A stretch of 64,000 nucleotides of DNA from Williamsia maris (GTDB lineage: Bacteria > Actinomycetota > Actinomycetes > Mycobacteriales > Mycobacteriaceae): NCBI RefSeq assembly GCF_024171815.1, contig NZ_JAMTCJ010000004.1:682001-746000 (forward strand). The letters are read 5' to 3'. Made by a program: the position numbers and the translations under genes. Shown piece by piece: positions 41,769 to 51,867 of the stretch. How positions within the stretch are numbered: position 1 is the first letter of the stretch; every line of letters begins with the position of its first letter. The notes under the pieces were generated by a model. That model was not told where the DNA came from. It worked only from the letters and a program-made list of their open reading frames with translations, and did no database searches.

Positions 41769-42684
41769 GCAGCGTCGCGGGCCGCACCACCATCACCGAT
41801 CCGGAGCGCTTGCCCTTCTCCTGCAGCAGCGCGATGGCCCGCCCGTTCTCGTCGATCGCCGCGTGGACACCCTTGATGCCGACGGGTTCGAGCCAGCGGC
41901 CCTGACTGATCGCCTCGGATTCGTCGGCGCCGATGACGCGGTGCGGGAACGCCACCGCGACCGCGTGGTCGATGTCGAAGGTCAGTTCGCCGTGCTGTTC
42001 GATCTGCTCGAGCGGGGTGGCCTGCTCGAGGTCGAACGGTCCGACCGCGGTGCGACGCAGCGCGGTGAGGTGTCCGCCGACACCCAGCGAGGATCCGAGA
42101 TCTCGTGCGAGCGAACGGATGTAGGTTCCCGACGAGCAGTCGACAACGACGTCGAGGTCGAACCACCCGCCGGAGATCCGGTGGTCGACGACGTCGAACC
42201 GCGTCACCGTCACCCGACGGGAGTTCAGTTCGAACTCGGTTCCCTGCCGCGCCAGGGCGTGCGCGCGCTGCCCGTCGACCTTGATCGCACTGACCGTCGC
42301 CGGGACCTGATCGATCTCGCCGACGAAGGCGCCGATCGCGTCGGTCACCTGCGCGAGGGTCAGGCCGGTGGTGTCGGCACGCTCGGAGACGACGCCCTCG
42401 GCGTCGTCGGTGTCCGACGACGCACCGAGCCGGATGGTGGCCTGATAGGACTTCGTGGTCAGCGACAGCAGCCCGAGCAGTTTCGTGGCGCGCTCGACGC
42501 CGAGCACGAGCACCCCGGTGGCCATCGGGTCCAGGGTCCCCGCGTGCCCGATGCGTCTGGTCTTGAACGCCTTTCGGCACCGCGCGACGACATCGTGGCT
42601 GGTGATGCCCCCGGGCTTGTCGACGACGACCAGTCCCGCCGTCGCGATGCTGCGGTTCTCGGTGCTCGCGTTCTCCGTGCTCAT
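41764..42684 (-). CDS. truB: tRNA pseudouridine(55) synthase
   Basis: 306 residues; makes pseudouridine 55 in the T-loop of tRNAs. The catalytic aspartate is in RRIGHAGTLDPMATGVLVLG (about 45), preceded by LVVVDKPGGITSHDVVARCR. KSYQATIRLG, YIRSLARDLGSSLGVGGHLTALRRTAVG and a short PUA-like tail (ISQGRWLEPVGIKG...) follow. The ATG at 42684 has GGTGA upstream; a GTG at 42702 overlapping the pptT stop (GTGA) is an alternative. It is the end of the phosphoesterase-pptT-truB operon. Confidence 0.95.
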   Translation of the reverse strand: MSTENASTENRSIATAGLVVVDKPGGITSHDVVARCRKAFKTRRIGHAGTLDPMATGVLVLGVERATKLLGLLSLTTKSYQATIRLGASSDTDDAEGVVSERADTTGLTLAQVTDAIGAFVGEIDQVPATVSAIKVDGQRAHALARQGTEFELNSRRVTVTRFDVVDHRISGGWFDLDVVVDCSSGTYIRSLARDLGSSLGVGGHLTALRRTAVGPFDLEQATPLEQIEQHGELTFDIDHAVAVAFPHRVIGADESEAISQGRWLEPVGIKGVHAAIDENGRAIALLQEKGKRSGSVMVVRPATLR

Positions 42685-42698
42685 CTGCGCGTCACCGT

Positions 42699-43352
42699 TC
42701 ACAGGCTGATCGTGGTGACGACGAGACCGCGCTCGACCCGCCACCGCCCGTCGAGCACCGACAGCGGCGGGCCGCCGTCGATGACCGAACCGTCGATGAG
42801 GATCTGCGAGCGGAACGTCCCGGAGTCCGGACCGGTCGGCGTGAAGGTGATGTGCGCGTCCTCGAAACCCAGCCACCGTTCGGTGAGTGGGAACCAGGCC
42901 TTGTAGGTGGCCTCCTTGGCACAGAACAGCAGTCGGTCCCAGTGCAGCCCATCGGGTCGGGTCGCGAGGACGTCCCGCTCGGCGGGCAGACTCACGTGGT
43001 CGAGGACCCCCTCGGGGAGCTCGCCGTGCGGTTCGGCGTCGATGCCCAGGGAGCGCTGCGCCAACTTGTGGGCCACCACCGCGGCCCGGTACCCGTCGCA
43101 GTGCGTCAGGCTCCCGACGATGCCTCGCGGCCACAGCGGTTGGCCCTTGTCGCCGCGCAGGATCGGCACCGGCTCGACCCCCAACTCGCCGAGCGCACGA
43201 CGCGCCAGTGTCCGGGCGGTGGTGAACTCGGTCCGACGTTTGCCGACCGCACGGGCCACCAACGACTCCTCGGCGGGCAGCAGCGCGCCGTCGCCGTCGT
43301 CACCGAACGCCTCGGCCGCCACCACGCCGCGCGGGAGGACCTGGTCGATCAT
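42699..43352 (-). CDS. pptT: 4'-phosphopantetheinyl transferase (PptT type)
   Basis: 217 residues. This Sfp/EntD-class enzyme moves phosphopantetheine from CoA to carrier-protein serines. Magnesium/CoA-binding motifs are SLGIDAEPHGELP (about 103) and FCAKEATYKAWFPLTERWLGFEDA (about 145), and VGSLTHCDGYRAAVVA precedes them. In mycobacteria PptT activates NRPSs, PKSs and mycolate synthases and is essential. Its ATG overlaps the stop of the phosphoesterase gene (ATGA). The A-T-TE enzyme at 32.7-35.3 kb is a natural client. Confidence 0.95.
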   Translation of the reverse strand: MIDQVLPRGVVAAEAFGDDGDGALLPAEESLVARAVGKRRTEFTTARTLARRALGELGVEPVPILRGDKGQPLWPRGIVGSLTHCDGYRAAVVAHKLAQRSLGIDAEPHGELPEGVLDHVSLPAERDVLATRPDGLHWDRLLFCAKEATYKAWFPLTERWLGFEDAHITFTPTGPDSGTFRSQILIDGSVIDGGPPLSVLDGRWRVERGLVVTTISL

Positions 43353-44323
43353 CGGGGCCCACCCTCACGCTTGGCCTTGGCCTCGGCGCGCTTGGCCGCG
43401 AGGTTCTCGGCGAACTCGGCCGCGCGTTCGCGGTAGTCGGGCGGGAGCTCGAAGCGGGCGCCGTGCTCTGGCAGGTCGTCGGGACGCAGTCCGTTGTCCG
43501 GGGTGATCCGGCGCAGCAACGGATCCGGGAGTCCACGGCGTTGCCACTCGCGCGGGTACCCGACCGAGACCTCCTCGAACCGGATGTCGTCGTACCAGGT
43601 GGTGCGCGGGATGTGCAGGTGGCCGTAGACGACGCAGGCCGCGTTGTAGCGGGTGTGCCAGTCGTGGGTGAGCTCGGTGCCGCACCACAGGGCGAACTCG
43701 GGATACATCAGCGTGTCCGTGGGTTCCCGGCGGAGCGGCCAGTGGTTGATCAGGACGGTCTGCTCGCTCGGGTCGAGGGCATCGAGTCGTGTGCGGGTGC
43801 GTTCGACCCGGTCGCGACCCCACGCGTCCCGCGTCCCGAACGGCTCCGGTGACAGCAGGAACTCGTCGGTCGCGACGACGTTGTTCTCCCGCGCCACCGC
43901 GAGAGCCTGGATCTTGTTCGTCGTCCCGGCCGGCCGGAAGGTGTAGTCGTAGAGCAGGAACATGGGGACCACCCGGACCGGCGGGGTGCCGTCACCGGGA
44001 TCGAACAGCGGGTAGATGTCCTCCGGGGTGATGACGTGCAGCTCGCGGCAGCTCGCGACCAGGTAGTCGTAGCGTGCGACGCCGTGGATCTGCAGCGGGT
44101 CCTTCGCGGTGGTGTAGAGCTCGTGGTTGCCGGGGGTCCAGATGACCGTGGAGAACCGTTGCTTGAGTCGGCGCAGGGTCTCGGCGATCTCGTCGGTGCG
44201 CTCGGCGACGTCGCCGGCCACGATGAGCCAGTCGTCGTCGCTCTCCGGTCGGATCTTGTCGAGGATCGCCTCGTTCCCGCGATGCCCGACGTGCAGGTCG
44301 CTGATCGCCCAGAGGGTGGCCAC
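43349..44323 (-). CDS. Calcineurin-like metallophosphoesterase
   Basis: 324 residues. All five metal-site blocks are visible: ISDLHVGH (residues 7-14), VAGDVAERTD (near 38), WTPGNHELYT (near 65), LINHWPL and VVYGHLHIP (near 220). The GTG at 44323 has AAAGGAGA immediately upstream, an excellent ribosome site. The homologous mycobacterial gene (Rv2795c position) neighbours pptT and encodes PptH, a phosphopantetheine hydrolase that removes the group PptT adds. The ATGA coupling here supports the same antagonistic pair; activity is inferred from that position. Confidence 0.88.
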   Translation of the reverse strand: MATLWAISDLHVGHRGNEAILDKIRPESDDDWLIVAGDVAERTDEIAETLRRLKQRFSTVIWTPGNHELYTTAKDPLQIHGVARYDYLVASCRELHVITPEDIYPLFDPGDGTPPVRVVPMFLLYDYTFRPAGTTNKIQALAVARENNVVATDEFLLSPEPFGTRDAWGRDRVERTRTRLDALDPSEQTVLINHWPLRREPTDTLMYPEFALWCGTELTHDWHTRYNAACVVYGHLHIPRTTWYDDIRFEEVSVGYPREWQRRGLPDPLLRRITPDNGLRPDDLPEHGARFELPPDYRERAAEFAENLAAKRAEAKAKREGGPR

Positions 44324-44429
44324 CGGTCTCCTTTCCCACCATGACGGGCGCCCCGGATGGGCGGTCACCGTCGGCGTCAACTGTATCGGCCGGTCCGGGC
44401 GGGTCCGACCGACCCGGTACGCACCCGGC

Positions 44430-45779
44430 TCAGCGCAACTCGATCGCCGTCCACCGGCCGGTGGACATCCGCGCCACGAGGGCGACGAGACGCAACACCA
44501 TGAACAGACACAGGCCGGTCCAGATTCCCGCCAGTCCCCAGTCGAACACCAGCGAGGCCCAGATCATCGGCAGGAAACCCACCAGTGCGCACACAACGGT
44601 GCTGGTCCGCAGGTAGGCCGCGTCACCACCACCCAGCAGCACCCCGTCGAGGGCGAACACGACGCCGGCGACCGGCAGCATCGCGACGAAGAACCACCAC
44701 GGGGTGACCACGGCGTCGAGCACATCGCGGTCGTCGGTGAAGATCCGCGCCAGCACGGGCTGCCCGGCCGCGAAGAGGGCGACCAGGGCGAGGGCCGCGG
44801 CCACCGACATCGCCGTCACCTTGCGGGCCACCCCGATCGCGCCGGGGATCGCCTTCGCGCCCAGGGCGGCACCGACCAGCGACTGCGCCGCGATGGCCAG
44901 CGAGTCGAGCAGCAACGACACGAAGTTCCACAGCTGCAGGACCAGTTGGTGCGCGGCGAGCGACGCGACGCCGAAGCGCGCGGCGACCGCGGCCGCGGAG
45001 AGGAAACAGACCTGGAACGACAGGCTGCGCACGATGAGGTCGCGGGCCAACGCCAGCTGTGCGCGGATGGTCGTCCAGCGTGGCCGCAGCCCGCCCGAGG
45101 TCTTCTCCGCCAGGAGTCGCTGCGCGAACAACAGCCCGCTGATGGACTGGCCGACGAGGTTGGCGACCGCGCTCCCGTGCAGCCCGAGGTCCGGGAAGCC
45201 GAGCAGTCCGTGGACGAGCAGCGGGCAGATCACGGCGCTCACACCGAGACCGATGACGACGTAGACCACCGGCCGTCGGGTGTCCTGCACACCCCGCATC
45301 CACCCGTTGCCCGCCATCGACAACAGGATCAGCGGGACGCCGCAGACCGCGATCCGGACCCAGCCCGTCGCCTCCCCCGACACCCCGCCGGACGGTGCGA
45401 TGACGCCCACCACCCAGGGGGCGATCACCTGCATCACCGCGACGATCACGAGCCCGACGACGACCGCGATCCAGCTGGCCGCGATCCCCTCGTCGACGGC
45501 ACCCGCGCGGTCCCCGCGTCCGAAGAGCCGGGCCGATCGGGCCGTCGTCCCGTAGGACAGGAAGGTGAGCTGGGTGCTGACGACGCCGAGGATCAGCGAA
45601 CCGACGCCGAGCGCGGCCAGCGCCACGGCACCGAGGCGACCGACGACCGCGAGGTCCTCCATCAGGTACAGCGGTTCGGCGACCAGCACGGCGAGCGCCG
45701 AGACGGTCAGGTGCAGGATGGCCCGCACACCGGGGACCGCCGACGGATCGGTCGTCGCGTCGGCCGCGGGAGTGCTCAC
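44430..45779 (-). CDS. dinF: MATE family efflux transporter (DinF-like)
   Basis: 449 residues, twelve hydrophobic helices in two similar halves. Typical MATE features include LAVLVAEPLYLMEDLAVVGRLGAVALAALGVG with the acidic residue of helix 1-2, GNGWMRGVQDTRRPV in the middle, and LLLDSLAIAAQSLVGAALGAK at the second-half repeat. These exporters expel cationic or aromatic drugs with Na+ or H+. The GTG at 45779 overlaps the nrnA stop (GTGA). nusA-infB-rbfA-nrnA-dinF is the conserved mycobacterial order; the physiological substrate is unknown. Confidence 0.9.
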   Translation of the reverse strand: MSTPAADATTDPSAVPGVRAILHLTVSALAVLVAEPLYLMEDLAVVGRLGAVALAALGVGSLILGVVSTQLTFLSYGTTARSARLFGRGDRAGAVDEGIAASWIAVVVGLVIVAVMQVIAPWVVGVIAPSGGVSGEATGWVRIAVCGVPLILLSMAGNGWMRGVQDTRRPVVYVVIGLGVSAVICPLLVHGLLGFPDLGLHGSAVANLVGQSISGLLFAQRLLAEKTSGGLRPRWTTIRAQLALARDLIVRSLSFQVCFLSAAAVAARFGVASLAAHQLVLQLWNFVSLLLDSLAIAAQSLVGAALGAKAIPGAIGVARKVTAMSVAAALALVALFAAGQPVLARIFTDDRDVLDAVVTPWWFFVAMLPVAGVVFALDGVLLGGGDAAYLRTSTVVCALVGFLPMIWASLVFDWGLAGIWTGLCLFMVLRLVALVARMSTGRWTAIELR

Positions 45780-46741
45780 ACCGAGGCGAGCAGCTTCTCG
45801 ACGACCTCGGTGGCCGAGCCGGTGATGCTGAAACCGGCGGCGTGGCGGTGTCCGCCACCACCCTGCGTCCGGGCCAGGGGCACGAGGTCGACGTCGGAGC
45901 GCGACCGCATCGACACCGTCCACTCCCCGGGCTCGGATTCCTTGAACACCACCGCGACCTCGGCGTCGCCGACCGTACGGACGAGGTCGATGACGCTCTC
46001 CGCCTCGGCCCAGTCGATCTGCTTGGAACACTCGAAACCGACCAGGGCGTAGACGAGACCGGCACCCGAGAACGCCTCGGGGACCAGGACGGCCGACTGC
46101 AGGGCCTCGGAAACCATCGTCAGCCAACCGAACTGATGGGTGTCGAGGAGCAGGCGGGTCCACGCCGGACCGTCGACCCCGGTCTCGAGCAACCGGGCCG
46201 CGACCTCGTGCGCACCCGCCCGCGCCCATCGGAACGACCCGGTGTCGGTGACCAGGCCGGCGAACAGGCAGGTGGCGATGTCGCTGTCGATCGGCATCTC
46301 GAGGTCGTCGAGCAACTCCAGCACCAGTTCGGCGGTGCAGTCCGCCGACGGGTCGATGACGTTGACGTCGCCGAAGCCGCGGTTGGACGCGTGGTGGTCG
46401 ATGACGACCCCGTGATCGGCGCGCTCGATCAGCTCGGCCAGATCACCGAGGCGCGAGGTCGAGGCGCAGTCCATCGCCACCGCGACGCGGTGGCCCACCA
46501 GCTCGGTGGGGTCGACGATCAGCTTCGCACCGGGCAAGGCGCCGAGCGCGTCCGGCAGCGACCACGGTCCGGGGAACCCGACCTCCACCTCGACGCCCGC
46601 GCGGTCGAGCGCGAGGGCCAACGCGAGGCCGCTGCCGATGGTGTCGGCATCGGGACGCACGTGACACAGCACGGTGACCGCTTGCGCCTCGCGCAGGATC
46701 TGGGCGACCTGTGCCCGTGGACCCGCCACGGCCTGACTCAT
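45776..46741 (-). CDS. nrnA: DHH/DHHA1 nanoRNase/pAp phosphatase
   Basis: 321 residues. Hydrolyses short oligoribonucleotides, 3'-phosphoadenosine 5'-phosphate and, in mycobacteria, cyclic dinucleotide products. The DHH phosphoesterase domain shows VLCHVRPDADTIGSGLAL, VAMDCASTSRLGDL, and VVIDHHASNRGFGDVNVID (near 115); the DHHA1 domain ends with RTQGGGGHRHAAGFSI. The ATG at 46741 lies 66 bases after rbfA on the same strand, and its stop overlaps dinF. It connects the ribosome maturation operon with RNA recycling. Confidence 0.95.
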   Translation of the reverse strand: MSQAVAGPRAQVAQILREAQAVTVLCHVRPDADTIGSGLALALALDRAGVEVEVGFPGPWSLPDALGALPGAKLIVDPTELVGHRVAVAMDCASTSRLGDLAELIERADHGVVIDHHASNRGFGDVNVIDPSADCTAELVLELLDDLEMPIDSDIATCLFAGLVTDTGSFRWARAGAHEVAARLLETGVDGPAWTRLLLDTHQFGWLTMVSEALQSAVLVPEAFSGAGLVYALVGFECSKQIDWAEAESVIDLVRTVGDAEVAVVFKESEPGEWTVSMRSRSDVDLVPLARTQGGGGHRHAAGFSITGSATEVVEKLLASV

Positions 46742-46807
46742 CGACGAGCCCCGGTCGTGCTCATCGGGTGCGCTCCGTGTGACCCATCATCGAATCCTGG
46801 CACGTCG

Positions 46808-47278
46808 TCAGCGTTCTTCGGTGGAGTCGTGGTCATCGTGACCGCGCGACTCGGGCTCCTTGTAGGGATCGGGATCACCCGCGGGCACGGCGTCGCGCGC
46901 CTGCTGGGCGAGCAGCTCGTCGGCCACGCGGGTGCGCTCGAGGAGTTCCTCCATGTCGCGGGCGGTGTCGAGGACGGTGTCGAGCTGGAACGCCAGGGTC
47001 GGAGTGAACCGCACACCGGTACCCGCACCGACCTTCGACCGCAGGATGCCGGTCGCGCGGTGCAGCCCGGCGGCCGCGGCGACGTAGTCCGGCGGGACCG
47101 ACAGCGACTCCCCCATCACCGTGTAGAACACCGTGGCGTCGTGCAGGTCGCCGGTCACCCGGGTGTCGGTGATCGTGACCCCGTTGAGCCGCGGGTCCTT
47201 GATCTCGGTGGCGATGGCCGACGCGACGATCGCCGAGATCCGCTTGGCCAACCGTTGTGCGCGTGCTGGATCTGCCAT
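46808..47278 (-). CDS. rbfA: Ribosome-binding factor A
   Basis: 156 residues, single KH-like domain: [26 protein letters not shown], then [23 protein letters not shown] and [27 protein letters not shown]. It matures the 16S 5' end during 30S assembly. An acidic, His-rich disordered tail ([20 protein letters not shown]) ends the protein. The ATG at 47278 has AAGGTGG upstream. It is separated from infB by a hairpin at 47339-47377 but remains in the same direction. Confidence 0.95.
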   Translation of the reverse strand: MADPARAQRLAKRISAIVASAIATEIKDPRLNGVTITDTRVTGDLHDATVFYTVMGESLSVPPDYVAAAAGLHRATGILRSKVGAGTGVRFTPTLAFQLDTVLDTARDMEELLERTRVADELLAQQARDAVPAGDPDPYKEPESRGHDDHDSTEER

Positions 47279-47338
47279 GGGAACCACCTTGTCTTTCGTC
47301 GGCCCCGGACTCCTGTCCGAGAACACTGGGTGAACCAA

Positions 47339-47377
47339 ACGCCCGACCGGCCCGGGCGAACCGGGGCGGTCGGGCGT
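47339..47377 (-). terminator. Hairpin between infB and rbfA
   Basis: ACGCCCGACCG (47339-47349) and CGGTCGGGCGT (47367-47377) are perfectly complementary (11 bp) around a 17-base GC-rich loop. It begins 17 bases past the infB stop. It may partly terminate transcription so that rbfA and downstream genes are expressed at lower level than infB. Confidence 0.7.
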
Positions 47378-47393
47378 CGGCGGAACGGGAGGG

Positions 47394-50264
47394 TCAGCTG
47401 CGCGCTTTCTCCACCAGTTCGTACGTCTCGATGACGTCGTCGACCTTGATGTCACCGTAGGTGATGGTCAGACCACATTCGTAGCCGTCGCGCACCTCGG
47501 TCGCATCGTCCTTCTCACGCTTGAGCGACGAGATCGTGAGGTTCTCGGCCACCACGACGTTGTCACGCAGCAGACGCGCCTTGGCGTTGCGTCGCATGAT
47601 GCCCGACGTGACCAGGCAGCCGGCGATGTTGCCGACCTTGGACGAGCGGAAGATCGCGCGGATGTCCGCACGGCCCAACTCGACCTCTTCGTAGATCGGC
47701 TTGAGCATGCCCTTGAGGGCCTTCTCGATCTCGTCGATCGCCTGGTAGATCACCGAGTAGTACCGGATGTCGACACCCTCGCGGTTGGCCAGCTCGGTGG
47801 CCTTGCCCTCGGCGCGGACGTTGAACCCGATGATGATCGCGTTCGACGCCGACGCCAGGTTGACGTTGGTCTCGGTCACGCCGCCGACTCCGCGGTCGAT
47901 GACGCGCAGCGTCACCTCGTCGCCGATGTCGATGTTGACCAACGCCTCCTCCAGGGCCTCCACGGTTCCGGAGTTGTCACCCTTGAGGATGAGGTTCAGC
48001 TGCGAGGTCTCCTTCAGAGCCGAATCGAGATCCTCGAGGCTGATCCGCTTACGACTGCGCGCAGCGAGCGCGTTGCGCTTGCGGGCGTTGCGTCGATCGG
48101 CGATCTGACGGGCGATCCGGTCCTCGTCGACGACCAGCAGGTTGTCGCCGGCACCGGGCACCGAGGTGAAACCGATGACCTGGACCGGACGCGAGGGCAG
48201 GCCCTCGGTGACGTCGGCACCGTGCTCGTCGACCATGCGTCGGACGCGACCGTAGGCGTCGCCCGCCACGATCGAGTCGCCGACCCGCAGCGTTCCGCGC
48301 TGCACCAGCACGGTGGCCACCGGGCCGCGGCCGCGGTCGAGGTGTGCCTCGATGGCGACACCCTGGGCGTCCATGTCGGGGTTGGCGCGCAGATCGAGCG
48401 CCGCGTCCGCGGTCAGCAGCACCGCTTCGAGCAGGGCGTTGATGTTCGTGCCCTGCTTGGCGGAGATGTCGACGAACATGGTCTCGCCGCCGAAGTCCTC
48501 GGCGACCAGGCCGTACTCGGTCAGCTGCGAACGGATCCTCTGCGGATCCGCGCCTTCCTTGTCGATCTTGTTGACCGCCACGACGATCGGCACGTCGGCC
48601 GCCTGCGCGTGGTTGATGGCCTCCACCGTCTGCGGCATGACGCCGTCGTCGGCCGCGACCACGAGGATCGCGATGTCGGTGGCCTTCGCACCACGGGCGC
48701 GCATGGCGGTGAACGCCTCGTGACCGGGGGTGTCGATGAACGTGACCAGACGCTCGTTGCCGTCGAGTTCGGTGAGCACCTGGTACGCACCGATGTGCTG
48801 CGTGATGCCGCCGGCCTCGCCCTCACGGACGGTCGCGTTACGGATCGAGTCGAGCAGTCGCGTCTTACCGTGATCGACGTGACCCATGACGGTCACCACC
48901 GGCGGACGCTGCTCGAGATCGTCCTCGCCACCCTCGTCCTCGCCGTAGGTGAGGTCGAAGCTGTCGAGCAGCTCGCGGTCCTCGTCCTCCGGGCTGACGA
49001 CCTGCACGACGTAGTTCATCTCGCCGCCGAGCAGCTCCAGCGTCTCGTCGTTCACCGACTCGGTGGCCGTGACCATCTCGCCGAGGTTGAACAGGGCCTG
49101 GACCAGGGCGGCCGGGTTGGCGTCGATCTTGTCGGCGAAGTCGACCAGCGACGCACCGCGCGCCAGTCGGATCGTCTGACCGTCGCCGTGGGGCAACCGG
49201 ACGCCGCCGACGGCGGGCGCCTGCATCGAGTCGTATTCCTGGCGCTTCTGGCGCTTGGACTTGCGGCCCTTGCGGGGCGCACCACCGGGGCGACCGAACG
49301 CACCTGCGGCACCGCCACCGCGACGGACTCCGCCGCCGCCGGGACGACCGCGGAAGCCACCGGGAGGACCACCGGTCGGGGCGCCACCGGGGGCACCGCC
49401 ACCGCGGTATCCACCGCCGCCGCCACCGGGACGACCGCCACCGGCACCGCCGGGACCGCCACGGGCACCGGGGCGACCGGGACCGCCCGCACCGGGTGCG
49501 GGACGGGCCGAACGCGACGGCATCGCGCCGGGGTTGGGGCGGGGAGGCATGCTGCCCGGGCTGGGACGGGGTCCACCGGCACCGGGGGCCGGGCGGGGAC
49601 CGCCGGGACCTGCGGCCGGTCGACCTGCACCCGGACGAGCCGGGGCTGCACCCTGACCCGGAGCGGGTCGAGCGGCCGGCCGGGGCGCGGGCGCCGATGA
49701 GTACGGGTTGTTGCCGACGCGGGGAGGCTTCGGGCCCGGCTTCGGTCCGGCCGGGCCGGGACGAGCAGCACCCGGGGTGGGTGCGGCCGGCGCATCGGCC
49801 GAGGCCGCGGGGGCCTGCGGAGCCGGAGCGGCCGGTGCGGGCGTCGGCGCGGGAGCGCTCGGGGCCGGTGCGGGGGTCGCCTCGGCCGCGGCCGGGGTCG
49901 GAGCCGCCGGTGTCGGGGCTGCGGGTGCGGCCGGGGCCGGTGCGCTCGGTGTGGGCGCAGCCGGGGTCGGGGCCGCCGGTGCCGCGGGCTTGCGGGCGCC
50001 GGGCTTGGCCGGCGACGGACGGGTGCCGCCCGGGGTGGGCGCGGCGCCGGTCGAACCGTTGGATGCGGGTGCCGGGGACGCCGACGCGGGTGCGGCGGCC
50101 TTCTCGGCGGGGTAGGACTCACGCAGTCGTCGTGCGACCGGGGCCTCCACCGTCGACGATGCCGACTTGACGAATTCGCCTTGCTCGCTCAAGCGAGCCA
50201 GGACTTCTTTGCTCGTGACGCCGAGTTCTTTTGCCAACTCGTGCACGCGGGCCTTGCCTGCCAC
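47394..50264 (-). CDS. infB: Translation initiation factor IF-2
   Basis: 956 residues. The N-terminal IF2_N helix domain ([38 protein letters not shown]) is followed by about 290 residues of low-complexity Ala/Pro then Gly/Arg/Pro. The G domain has G1 GHVDHGKTR (about 461), G3 DTPGHEAF and G4 NKIDKEGA; domains II-IV end with [20 protein letters not shown]. It places initiator tRNA on the 30S subunit. The GTG at 50264 has GAGGAG six bases upstream and matches other actinobacterial starts. The linker is strongly biased in codon and base use (C/G-rich) but stays in frame. Confidence 0.97.
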   Translation of the reverse strand: MAGKARVHELAKELGVTSKEVLARLSEQGEFVKSASSTVEAPVARRLRESYPAEKAAAPASASPAPASNGSTGAAPTPGGTRPSPAKPGARKPAAPAAPTPAAPTPSAPAPAAPAAPTPAAPTPAAAEATPAPAPSAPAPTPAPAAPAPQAPAASADAPAAPTPGAARPGPAGPKPGPKPPRVGNNPYSSAPAPRPAARPAPGQGAAPARPGAGRPAAGPGGPRPAPGAGGPRPSPGSMPPRPNPGAMPSRSARPAPGAGGPGRPGARGGPGGAGGGRPGGGGGGYRGGGAPGGAPTGGPPGGFRGRPGGGGVRRGGGAAGAFGRPGGAPRKGRKSKRQKRQEYDSMQAPAVGGVRLPHGDGQTIRLARGASLVDFADKIDANPAALVQALFNLGEMVTATESVNDETLELLGGEMNYVVQVVSPEDEDRELLDSFDLTYGEDEGGEDDLEQRPPVVTVMGHVDHGKTRLLDSIRNATVREGEAGGITQHIGAYQVLTELDGNERLVTFIDTPGHEAFTAMRARGAKATDIAILVVAADDGVMPQTVEAINHAQAADVPIVVAVNKIDKEGADPQRIRSQLTEYGLVAEDFGGETMFVDISAKQGTNINALLEAVLLTADAALDLRANPDMDAQGVAIEAHLDRGRGPVATVLVQRGTLRVGDSIVAGDAYGRVRRMVDEHGADVTEGLPSRPVQVIGFTSVPGAGDNLLVVDEDRIARQIADRRNARKRNALAARSRKRISLEDLDSALKETSQLNLILKGDNSGTVEALEEALVNIDIGDEVTLRVIDRGVGGVTETNVNLASASNAIIIGFNVRAEGKATELANREGVDIRYYSVIYQAIDEIEKALKGMLKPIYEEVELGRADIRAIFRSSKVGNIAGCLVTSGIMRRNAKARLLRDNVVVAENLTISSLKREKDDATEVRDGYECGLTITYGDIKVDDVIETYELVEKARS

Positions 50265-50408
50265 TGCTCTCCTCACTTGGAGGTCGAGCGGGCTGCCCGC
50301 TGCGACCTCGGATTACGTTAGAAACGTGCTCATCGTGGGAACTTCACGGTGTGCTCATGTCTTCTGCCACCCGTTCTGCGGAGGGACTGTTGAGTCCCCC
50401 GCTCTCGA

Positions 50409-50455
50409 CCGGTCACGTCTGTGACCGGCTCACACCCCGATCGCATCGCGATCGG
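50409..50455 (-). terminator. Two consecutive hairpins between ylxR and infB
   Basis: Hairpin A: CCGATCGC (50437-50444) with GCGATCGG (50448-50455), a 3-base loop. Hairpin B: CCGGTCAC/GTGACCGG (50409-50428), an 8-bp perfect stem with a 4-base loop. Both lie in the 195-base gap just after the ylxR stop in the transcribed direction. They could attenuate transcription into infB or act as an RNase processing site. Confidence 0.5.
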
Positions 50456-50459
50456 TTTC

Positions 50460-50762
50460 CTACGCGCCCGGTGGGTGTCCGGCCGTCATCTCACGTTCGA
50501 GAACGTCGGCGTCCACCACGAGTCCTGGCACCCTGAGCGCCGGACCGAACGCCTTCCGCCGCATCGCGGCCCGAAGACAATCGGGATCGTGATGCAGCCA
50601 GGCGCCCCGACCCGGCATGGTCGAGGTGCGGTCGATCGTGGCGACCGTCGCACCGTGCTCTGCTGCCGCCGCGACCCGCACGAGTTCTGCGATCGCGGCA
50701 CGTTGCCGACAGCCGATGCACGTTCGCACGGGACCGGTGGTCGTCAGCGCTTTTTCTACCAT
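50460..50762 (-). CDS. ylxR: YlxR family RNA-binding protein (DUF448)
   Basis: 100 residues. The core RTCIGCRQRAAIAELVRVAA with the GRGAWLHHDPDCLRAAMRRKAFGPALR block is diagnostic of YlxR, a small basic protein encoded between nusA and infB in most bacteria and proposed to bind RNA or RNase P. I start at the ATG at 50762, which removes a non-conserved stretch; an ATG at 50834, only four bases after nusA, is an alternative. It is co-transcribed with nusA. Confidence 0.88.
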   Translation of the reverse strand: MVEKALTTTGPVRTCIGCRQRAAIAELVRVAAAAEHGATVATIDRTSTMPGRGAWLHHDPDCLRAAMRRKAFGPALRVPGLVVDADVLEREMTAGHPPGA

Positions 50763-50838
50763 CGAAGAGTCTACCGCCCACCGCAAATCGCCGACGACAA
50801 GAGCCCGACGGGCCGTGTCGCGACGCACCGGCATCGGT

Positions 50839-51867
50839 TCAGGAGGGGCTCTCCGCCGCGTCGGCGGACGCCTCCACGGGCGCCTCGGCGTCGGACCGGA
50901 TGTCGATCCGCCATCCGGTCAGCCGGGCCGCCAACCGGGCGTTCTGACCTTCCTTGCCGATCGCGAGCGACAGCTGGTAATCGGGCACGACGACGCGGGC
51001 GGCCTTGGCCACCGGGTCGATGACCGTCACCGAGACCACCTTCGACGGCGACAGCGCGTTGCCGACGAACACCGCGGGGTCGGGCGCGTAGTCGATGATG
51101 TCGATCTTCTCGTCGCTGAGCTCGCGCATCACGTTGCGCACCCGCTGGCCCATCGGGCCGATGCACGCACCCTTGGCGTTGAGACCGGACACGCGGGTGT
51201 GCACCGCGATCTTGGACCGGTGACCGGCCTCGCGGGCGACCGCGATGATCTCGACCGATCCGTCCTCGATCTCGGGGACCTCGAGTGAGAACAGCTTGCG
51301 CACCAGGTTCGGATGGGTGCGCGAGAGCGTGATCTGCGGACCGCGGGCACCTCGTGCGACACCGACGACGTAGCACTTGATCCGGTCGCCGTGGACATAG
51401 GTCTCACCGGGGACCTGCTCGGCCGACGGGAGCACGCCTTCGGTACCGGTCGCCTCGCTGCCGATGCGGACAATGATCAGACCCCGGGCGTTGGCGCGCG
51501 AGTCCTGCTGCACGACACCACCGACGATCTCGCCCTCGTGGGTGACGAAGTCGCCGAAGTTCTTCTCGTTCTCCGCGTCCCGCAGCCGCTGCAGGATGAC
51601 CTGGCGGGCGGTGGTGGCCGCGATACGCCCGAAGCCCTCGGGGGTGTCGTCCCATTCGGAGATGAGCTGGTCGTTCTCGTCGCGGGTCTGCGCCATCACG
51701 CGCACCTCCCCCGACTTGCGGTTGACGTCGATGCGCGCGTGCGGCGCATAGCCGTCGGTGTGGCGGTAGGCGGTGATCAGGGCGGTCTCGATCGCCGTGA
51801 TGACCGTGTCGGCCGGGATGCCCTTGTCGGCCTCGATCATGCGCAGTGCGGCGATGTCGATGTTCAT
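50839..51867 (-). CDS. nusA: Transcription termination/antitermination factor NusA
   Basis: 342 residues, the short actinobacterial form without C-terminal repeats. The N-terminal RNAP-binding domain ([30 protein letters not shown]), the S1 domain ([24 protein letters not shown]), KH1 ([23 protein letters not shown]) and KH2 ([26 protein letters not shown]) are all present. It modulates pausing, termination and rRNA antitermination. The ATG at 51867 overlaps the rimP stop (ATGA) and has AAAGGAAA upstream. Confidence 0.97.
   Translation of the reverse strand: MNIDIAALRMIEADKGIPADTVITAIETALITAYRHTDGYAPHARIDVNRKSGEVRVMAQTRDENDQLISEWDDTPEGFGRIAATTARQVILQRLRDAENEKNFGDFVTHEGEIVGGVVQQDSRANARGLIIVRIGSEATGTEGVLPSAEQVPGETYVHGDRIKCYVVGVARGARGPQITLSRTHPNLVRKLFSLEVPEIEDGSVEIIAVAREAGHRSKIAVHTRVSGLNAKGACIGPMGQRVRNVMRELSDEKIDIIDYAPDPAVFVGNALSPSKVVSVTVIDPVAKAARVVVPDYQLSLAIGKEGQNARLAARLTGWRIDIRSDAEAPVEASADAAESPS

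Noticed and set aside
49250-50100. Repetitive Gly/Pro/Ala region that resembles a repeat array or PE/PGRS-like gene
   Set aside because: It is the in-frame low-complexity linker of IF-2; the repeats are irregular and lack spacers, so it is not a CRISPR array.
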